Assembly (NCBI GenBank): GCA_002284615.2
Contig: MU069910.1
Coordinates: forward strand, 131,490-142,764
Source of the DNA: Dunaliella salina
Lineage: Eukaryota > Chlorophyta > Chlorophyceae > Chlamydomonadales > Dunaliellaceae
Direction: 5' to 3'
Length of the DNA: 11,275 bases
Shown: positions 7,035 through 11,275 of the stretch, in pieces
Layout: each line of letters begins with the position of its first letter
How positions within the stretch are numbered: position 1 is the stretch's first letter
The notes under the pieces: generated by a model
The model's input: the letters and a program-made list of their open reading frames with translations, nothing else
Database searches by the model: none
What the model was told of the DNA's origin: nothing
Made by a program: the position numbers and the translations under genes

Positions 7035-7255
7035 TCGTACATTTCACTGATCTGGCAGCACACAGCACCATTCCCCCCCCAAGTTCTTAGCAGATGGACT
7101 GAAAAAGACGAAGGCAAAGTACAGATGCTAAGAATTATCAAGTCAATCTTTTTGAGTGCCAAGGATGAAATGCCAACCTGCTCGCCCACCGACCTGTCAG
7201 CCATTTCATCCTTGGCACCAGGAGGCGTCAAAAAAAAAAGTACAGGACGTCACGT
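7035..7255 (+). repeat. Left arm of a large inverted duplication
   Basis: Matches the reverse complement of 8068-8223, from GTACATTTCACTG at the outer end to GACGTCACGT at the inner end. Shared stretches include CTGGCAGCACACAGCAC, GAAAAAGACGA and ACAGATGCTAA. This arm is longer because of a 56 bp hairpin-forming insertion (7163-7218). Its coding frame is also shifted relative to the right arm, within a C run. Confidence 0.85.
7156..7218. repeat. 17 bp perfect inverted repeat with 29 nt loop
   Basis: GTGCCAAGGATGAAATG at 7156-7172 is exactly complementary to CATTTCATCCTTGGCAC at 7202-7218. The partner arm near 8100 lacks 56 bp corresponding to 7163-7218, so the hairpin arose by insertion into, or deletion from, one copy. 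Confidence 0.9.
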
Positions 7256-7281
7256 CAAATTTCTGGGCTGGACCCCCCTGA

Positions 7282-7294
7282 CCCCCCCCCCCCC
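7282..7294 (+). repeat. C13 homopolymer tract
   Basis: Thirteen consecutive C, interrupting any frame through this area and prone to slippage. Confidence 0.8.
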
Positions 7295-7309
7295 AAAACC
7301 CATGTTCCC

Positions 7310-7513
7310 GTGCCCCTCTGCTGTCAAAAAGGGTACCAATCTGCTTCTTTTCAAATTCCCCATCCATCTGCATACTCACAACATCCAAAAACTGGATTGC
7401 AACAGACTTATGGAGCAAAAACTGAGATGCGGAAGCTCATGCATGGCCTCTGCCCCCCCAATAGTGCCCCAATCCAGACAGAAAGGGTACCAATCAGCTA
7501 CTTTCCAAATTCT
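7310..7513 (+). repeat. Pair of ~50 bp direct repeats, 154 bp apart
   Basis: 7310-7359 and 7464-7513 both start GTGCCCC, share AAAGGGTACCAATC and end with CAAATTC-type sequence. The second copy covers the 3' end of the minus-strand zinc-finger ORF and the first lies beyond it, so the end of that coding region may be duplicated. Confidence 0.7.
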
Positions 7514-7764
7514 GCAGTTGCTGCTGTAGGTGCCGGTGCTGCTTGTGGCTCTGCATTTGGTGGCTGTGCTTGCATGGGTGCTTGCATAAGTGCTTGCACG
7601 GGGCTTTCCGCTGGGGCCTGTTGGAAGAAGCTGAACATGCTCTGCTGGCCAATCTTGGCCCTCTTGCCTGCCTTCTTCTCGTTCAGGCATTTCTCTGCAC
7701 GTGTATCCCTGTTGAACCTATTGCCAAACTGCCTGGGGCAGTGTGGGCACTTGAGGTCCTCCAT
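7498..7764 (-). CDS. Zinc-finger-like N-terminus with PIP-box-like motif, transposon-associated type
   Basis: An 88-codon minus-strand frame begins with ATG at 7764-7762. Residues 6-9 form CPHC, followed by PRQFGNRF and a later Cys (EKC), resembling a degenerate C2H2 finger whose His positions are not clear. Next comes a basic stretch KKAGKRAK and then QQSMFSFF, which fits the PCNA-interacting PIP-box consensus Q-x-x-(M/L/I)-x-x-F-F. The rest is Gln/Ala/Pro-rich and probably disordered, with a 12 bp triplicated unit (starts at 7566, 7578 and 7590). It ends at TAG near 7498, where AAA|GTAGCT could instead be a splice donor. A finger followed by a PIP box fits the N-terminus of a DNA-transposon or replication-linked protein, but the family is not identified. 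Probably an exon or fragment. Confidence 0.5.
   Translation of the reverse strand: MEDLKCPHCPRQFGNRFNRDTRAEKCLNEKKAGKRAKIGQQSMFSFFQQAPAESPVQALMQAPMQAQPPNAEPQAAPAPTAATAEFGK
7566..7601 (-). repeat. 12 bp unit in three tandem copies (coding)
   Basis: GTGCTTGCA recurs at 7566, 7578 and 7590 with an exact 12 bp period. On the minus strand it encodes a four-residue Gln-Ala-containing repeat, so the reading frame is kept. Confidence 0.75.
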
Positions 7765-8067
7765 CCAAACACAGGTCGGTAGCCTAAGCCCATTTGGTTA
7801 AATTTCCAGTAAGCCATAGCTGCCCTGCCTTTTATTCAATTTGCACGAAAAGGGTGCTAATGGACAGTTCTTGAGCCCAGGAATCCAACGATATATTTAA
7901 AAGTTCGAGAAAGTGCCCCAGAAAAAAACTGGAGGGGGGGTCCCAAAAACTCGTAACCCCCTCTAACCCCCCTCCCCCCCCCACCCCCTCCGATTGGACT
8001 CATATATATACTAATCGATAGCTCTTGATCTCAGGTTTCCGATTATACAATTTTTATGTGGATTGAC
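7765..8067. other. Intervening region without a gene
   Basis: Lies between the zinc-finger ORF and the right inverted arm, upstream of that ORF on its own strand. Apart from the C-rich tract at 7956-7991 nothing is recognised. A promoter or intron of the minus-strand ORFs could be here. Confidence 0.45.
7956..7991 (-). repeat. C-rich tract; G-quadruplex-capable on the minus strand
   Basis: At least four C runs (about 5, 6, 10 and 5 bases) separated by short spacers. On the minus strand this gives four G runs, enough for an intramolecular G-quadruplex. Confidence 0.6.
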
Positions 8068-8223
8068 ACGTGACGTCCAAAAGTTTTGCTTCCTGACGCC
8101 TCCTGTTGGCACTCAAAAATATTTACTTGATAATTGTTAGCATCTGTATTTTGTCGTCTTTTTCTGTCCATCTGCAAATTTGGGGGACAGTGCTGTGTGC
8201 TGCCAGGTCAGTGAAATGTACAA
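8068..8223 (-). repeat. Right arm of the large inverted duplication
   Basis: Inverse partner of 7035-7255. It includes the 3' end of the minus-strand frame 8470-8123, which encodes VHFTDLAAHSTVPQI and RWTEKDDKIQML. The inner end holds a CACGTGACGTC motif at about 8067-8077. Confidence 0.85.
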
Positions 8224-8470
8224 GGCAGCAATCCCGCACGACAGGTCGAGGCTTTCCTTGGCTTGCTCCTGCGTAGACTTCATTTATGTATTTTGCATCA
8301 AGCAAGCCTTGTCCAACAGTGTGGCTGTCGGTCTTAAAATTTGAAAATCTGCCTGCATACTTTGATTTCTTCTTGCTTTCCTTTCTTACCCTAAGCCAAT
8401 GTGTCTCCTTTGCCACAATTGAAAACGTAGGTGGAAGTTTTCTGCCTATGTAGTTATCCTTTTCTTTCAT
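8123..8470 (-). CDS. Unidentified ORF, probable exon or fragment
   Basis: A 115-codon minus-strand frame from ATG at 8470-8468; an in-frame TAA lies upstream. It is Lys-rich near the start (KESKKKSKYAGRF) and contains GLLDAKYINEVYAGASQGK, VHFTDLAAHSTVPQICRW and TEKDDKIQML. It looks protein-like in composition, and its last third is repeated in inverted form at 7035-7160. The copy there is frame-shifted in a C run, so this one is the better-preserved version. The stop TAA at its end overlaps CAA|GTAAAT, a possible splice donor, so the protein may continue in another exon. No family is recognised. It starts about 26 bp from a divergent plus-strand ORF. Confidence 0.4.
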   Translation of the reverse strand: MKEKDNYIGRKLPPTFSIVAKETHWLRVRKESKKKSKYAGRFSNFKTDSHTVGQGLLDAKYINEVYAGASQGKPRPVVRDCCLVHFTDLAAHSTVPQICRWTEKDDKIQMLTIIK

Positions 8471-8678
8471 CACTGACTTTTAATAGTAGGCCAGAAATGA
8501 CGAGTTCTAGAAAGCGCGTCTGGACCAAGCCTTGCATATTTTGTCCAAGTCCTGAAATTGGTAGGAAAAAGACGCTCCAGGAGCTACTGCTTCATTGCTA
8601 GAGTTTGCTGCTTAACTGAAACACAAGTTGCAGAGCATGTTCAGAGCAGCAAATCCTTGGGACCCCAGAACAACAACA

Positions 8679-8687
8679 TTGAGCCTG
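8679..8687 (+). repeat. Left target-site duplication of SINE-2
   Basis: TTGAGCCTG, identical to 8872-8880. Confidence 0.85.
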
Positions 8688-8871
8688 CTAGGGAGAGCCT
8701 GGCGCGTTCTGTCGCGTTGGTCGTCTTACCCCTTCGGGGGCGACTGCGGAGGTCAGGGAGGTGTCGCGGGTTCTAAGCCTGATGGGAATAGTTGTGGCAA
8801 CCCTTCTTTAATGCACGCCCTCAGATCGCTAAAAGCGTAGACAATTGGAATTTTCAATTTTCAATTTCTTT
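8688..8871 (+). mobile_element. SINE-2: tRNA-like SINE
   Basis: A 184 bp insert between 9 bp direct repeats. An A-box-like TGGCGCGT occurs at 8700-8707 and a B-box-like GGTTCTAAGCC at 8769-8779. Between them is a CCCC-TTCG-GGGG hairpin (8729-8740) flanked by GTCG/CGAC, possibly a modified anticodon or variable arm. The 3' part holds TTAATGCACG (8808-8817) and GCGTAGAC (8835-8842), both shared with the LINE-B 3' UTR, then GG and a repeated AATTTTC tail (8848-8868). The tail resembles that of SINE-1, so the two belong to related families despite different bodies. Confidence 0.8.
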
Positions 8872-8880
8872 TTGAGCCTG
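8872..8880 (+). repeat. Right target-site duplication of SINE-2
   Basis: TTGAGCCTG, directly after the AT-rich tail of SINE-2 and identical to 8679-8687. Confidence 0.85.
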
Positions 8881-8910
8881 ATACTCATCAATTTGTTTGC
8901 CGCTCTTTGT

Positions 8911-9228
8911 ACAAGTTACAATCGTTTTTATTTTCCCCTGCCTTGATTACCTATTTCTGGGTATGCCTTCCTGTGCAAAGTTATGTGCAATGTAACCAAA
9001 ATAATTTTGGTTCCGTGCTTATAAGTTCACCACAGAAACAGCTTTTTGGCAGAGTGGCACTTCTGTGTGCAGCAGGTGCCATTGCAATTGAATTCAAGAT
9101 AAAGCACTGCTAACCAACTTTGCTCTTTGCACTATGAACATCACCAGCGAGGTACATAGCTTCAGTTTTTCTTCAATTCAATCCAAAAAAAAAGTCGTTC
9201 ATGCCAATCTCTGGCTGGTAGATACCAG
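8911..9228. other. No gene recognised; possible continuation of the broken ORF
   Basis: The post-SINE-2 frame stays open to 9113 but its composition after about 8920 is not convincing and may be intron. Confidence 0.4.
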
Positions 9229-9678
9229 TTGCAAGCTCTTCAGCCAAACAATCCCCTAGAGGTCAACCCCCATTTCCAATGTTGCAACAGACAGAGTTTC
9301 AATTTGAGTCCGCATAACAATCATCTTGACATGATGTCAAGATCTGGGCAAGAGGGAATTGCAAAATGCAGCAAACACATAAATTGCCCTTCAAAGGATG
9401 GTAAGACCGCCTTCATGGATGCTCAGTATGACGTGCTGCAGAGATGTTCACTACACAAAGGCATGAAGAAGGATATTATATACAAACCGGGAATGAGTAC
9501 TACAGGTACAACCTTAAGTTGTTGGCCTCATCATGCACGCATCCCCCCCATGAGAAACAATTCTTTTGCCACCATGCATCAACAGTGCAGCCCATTAATA
9601 CTACTTCACATGTATGTACATCAATCATGCAGAGTCTGCTGCCCCCTAAAAACGCACAGCAAGCGTCTGCTTAAATGA
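9229..9678 (+). other. Open frame of doubtful coding status
   Basis: 149 codons are open from a TTG. The middle part (AKCSKHINCPSKDGKTAFMD) has protein-like composition and two Cys, and a neighbouring frame offers GNEYYRYNLKLLA from about 9492, so a frameshifted old coding sequence is possible. No family is recognised. Confidence 0.25.
9323..9343. repeat. 21 bp palindrome
   Basis: ATCTTGACAT, a single G, then ATGTCAAGAT: two perfect 10 bp arms around one base. Confidence 0.8.
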
Positions 9679-9849
9679 ACCAACAGTTTAAACACCAAAG
9701 CAAGTGCAATCCAGTCTAGAGGCGCACAAAAAAAGCCATTTGTCCTCTGCATGCCCGCTTCACTCCTTCTCTTCCTCAGCTTCCCACCTTGTTCACTCTT
9801 TATCACTACTTCCCTCCTCACTGCCGCTTTCCATGCCAATCCCTTTCTC

Positions 9850-9913
9850 GCTGCTGCTGCTGCTGCTGCCGCTGCTGCTGTTACTACTGCTGCTGGTACC
9901 ATTGCATTTTTCC

Positions 9914-9960
<47 letters not shown>
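9850..9960 (+). repeat. GCT/CTG triplet repeats (two tracts)
   Basis: Tract 1 is (GCT)6-GCC-(GCT)3 at 9850-9879 with a degenerate continuation to about 9896. Tract 2 is an uninterrupted (GCT)15 at 9916-9960. Both are preceded by a similar pyrimidine-rich CTCGCT, so the second may be a local duplication. All frames through it are open (poly-Ala, poly-Leu or poly-Cys; poly-Ala on the minus strand), so openness says nothing about coding. Confidence 0.85.
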
Positions 9961-9962
<2 letters not shown>

Positions 9963-10051
9963 CAGCACCCCTGCATCCCCCTCACTGCTGCTGCTACTGC
10001 CCCTGCTGCTTTCATGGGCGTGAGTATGTTTGTGCTTGTCTACATTGCTGA

Positions 10052-11198
10052 TGCTGCCTCAAAACGAGCTGCTGCTAGCGCTACTCCAGAGCAACTGGCA
10101 TTGAAAGGCTGCTGTGGGGGGGTTTGCTGGAGAAGGAGCTGCCAAGCATGGCGGAGCCCGGAGGCTATCCTCCCCTCCCCATTCATGCCAGGCTCCCCCA
10201 ACACAATCTTTTCCAGAGCAATGCACCCTCTAAATAAAAACACATGTTTGGTGCATGCTGCAGAGCGCAGGGGGAACAACCCTTTTATGCACGGTGATTT
10301 AGTTTCTGCACAAAAGGCGGAAAATAGCTGTTGCAACCCCAGAGAACAAAAGGAAACCAGGCTGCATGACCATGCACTGCTGCAGCCAAAGGCATTGTCC
10401 ACAGGAGACGTCATGAGAACTCGGCGTAGTGGGCACCACCTAGAATCTCAACGCTGAACTCGCTAGCTCTCCTCATCTTGGTGCATGAAGTTCTGCAACA
10501 AAAGTTGATCCAGTGGAAACTGCTTCATTACACTATTTCAAATCAAGCATGCATGCACTTTCATAATGAGACAGCATCATTGATAAGAGAAATGAGGGAG
10601 AATGCTGGAATGTCAGGGCAAGTGTTTTGCTCAGGGAGGCAAAAAGCACAGTATATTGCACATAACAGCAAAGAGCAACGTGTGCACATATGTCGGTGCA
10701 AAAAATCCATGCACATGCAGGAATTTGTGAGCACCAAGGCTGACAGGTTCACCCCAAAATAGCACATAGTCTGTGAAGATCCAAGCCCCGCTTGAATAGG
10801 TTAAACAGACGAATTATTGCACACTTTAAGACATGCGCACATGGCAGATCTCGTCACTTTTGGCCTGAAATGAAAAAATAGTTCAACATCATGTAAGGCC
10901 ATGGAAGTCAGAAGCAGAGAGGTCTGACTGAGCAGAGGTTTGGATGTGCTTTGTTGCTCCAGCTATATCAGGTGAGACACTTGACAATGTTTTCACTGTA
11001 AAAATCACCCTGTGGGCCTGGGCTCATGCGAAGCCAAATTCCTGGCAAGCATTAAAACACCCGAAGCTCTGAAGTTGGACGTTTTGAGGCTTCTGCAATG
11101 AGACTTCCTCAGCCTCCCCACTCTTCTCCATTTTGCCATGCATTTATGTGCTGTGGTGACAGAAACACAATTTGCATAAATGTTTAGAAAGGAATGGC
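10052..11198. other. No confident gene
   Basis: Overlapping short frames occur on both strands (plus to 10457, minus 10414-10040, plus 10478-10762). None has a recognisable motif, and the first is a carry-over from the GCT repeat. From 10763 to 11198 nothing is seen. Confidence 0.45.
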
Positions 11199-11207
11199 TG
11201 TGTGTGT

Positions 11208-11275
<68 letters not shown>
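11199..11275 (+). repeat. (TG)n microsatellite reaching the window edge
   Basis: TG dinucleotides run from 11199 to the last base with one TA interruption at 11211-11212. The true length is unknown because the window ends inside it. Confidence 0.95.

Larger units (their letters stand above)
8497..8910 (+). pseudogene. Zinc-finger-like ORF broken by a frameshift and SINE-2
   Basis: The plus-strand frame from ATG 8497 encodes KPCIFCPSPEIGRKK and LQELLLHC, a C-x2-C with a later His-Cys pair, and stops at 8599-8601. The adjacent frame continues with TETQVAEHVQSSKSLGPQNN up to 8687, where SINE-2 begins. Beyond SINE-2 and its duplicate, the reading resumes without a break as DTHQFVCRSLYKL (8880-8915). 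Skipping the insert therefore joins one frame across the site. The sequence resembles a short zinc-binding domain (Cys pair, His, Cys), but the family is not named. Insert plus one duplicate is 193 bp, not a multiple of three, so the insertion destroys the frame. The earlier frameshift near 8590-8620 could be decay or an unrecognised intron. Confidence 0.55.

Noticed and set aside
8269..8280. TGCGTAGACTT as another copy of the shared LINE/SINE 3' module
   Set aside because: It lies inside the minus-strand ORF and lacks TTAATGCACG at the expected distance, so it is probably coincidence.
10286..10297. TTTTATGCACGG as a fourth copy of the module
   Set aside because: It differs from TTAATGCACG at the left side and no GCG block, tail or duplication follows.
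9621..10457. Ala-, Leu- and Cys-rich proteins across the GCT repeat on both strands
   Set aside because: All frames are open because a triplet repeat cannot create stops, and no domain lies on either side.
1..11275. CRISPR array, prophage or bacterial defence cluster
   Set aside because: The window has eukaryotic retroelements and microsatellites, no regularly spaced identical repeats of CRISPR type and no compact gene cluster.

Overview
This is eukaryotic, repeat-rich DNA. The best guess is a nuclear contig from a green alga (Chlorophyta). There is no operon-like packing and no long intact gene. Several long stretches are decayed non-LTR retrotransposons whose conserved blocks resemble LINE proteins common in chlorophyte genomes. 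One LINE 3' end carries a triple TGTAA motif, which is the green-algal polyadenylation signal. The lineage is inferred from resemblance; no search was run.

Layout. (1) 3-335: C-terminal end of a zinc-knuckle protein running in from the left edge, followed by a splice-donor-like GTGAGT. (2) 524-848: a minisatellite of six degenerate ~60 bp units. (3) 1181-2960, minus strand: reverse-transcriptase part of a broken LINE ('LINE-A'), split at 1865-2080 by a tRNA-like SINE with 12 bp target-site duplications. (4) 2960-4411, plus strand: C-terminal part and 3' UTR of a second LINE ('LINE-B'), then a second diverged LINE-B tail at 4412-4590. (5) 4720-5614: small tandem repeats, palindromes and a candidate short inverted-repeat element. 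(6) 5665-6607, plus strand: C-terminal part and 3' end of a LINE-A-type element, with a non-coding block that also occurs at 5170-5420. (7) 7035-8223: an inverted duplication around a minus-strand ORF with a zinc-finger-like start and a PIP-box-like motif. (8) 8123-8910: an unidentified minus-strand ORF and a broken plus-strand zinc-finger-like ORF, the latter split by a second SINE with 9 bp target-site duplications. (9) 8911-11275: no confident gene; a GCT triplet repeat and a terminal TG microsatellite.

How the parts relate. The main story is retroelement nesting. Both SINEs and the LINE-B 3' UTR share a 3' module (TTAATGCACG, followed by a GCG-containing block), as expected if the SINEs are copied by LINE-B-type reverse transcriptase. 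The two LINE-A pieces meet at about the same point of the protein but lie in opposite orientation, which fits a 5' inversion (twin priming) later split by other insertions. I see no evidence of a defence, biosynthetic or other new multi-gene system.
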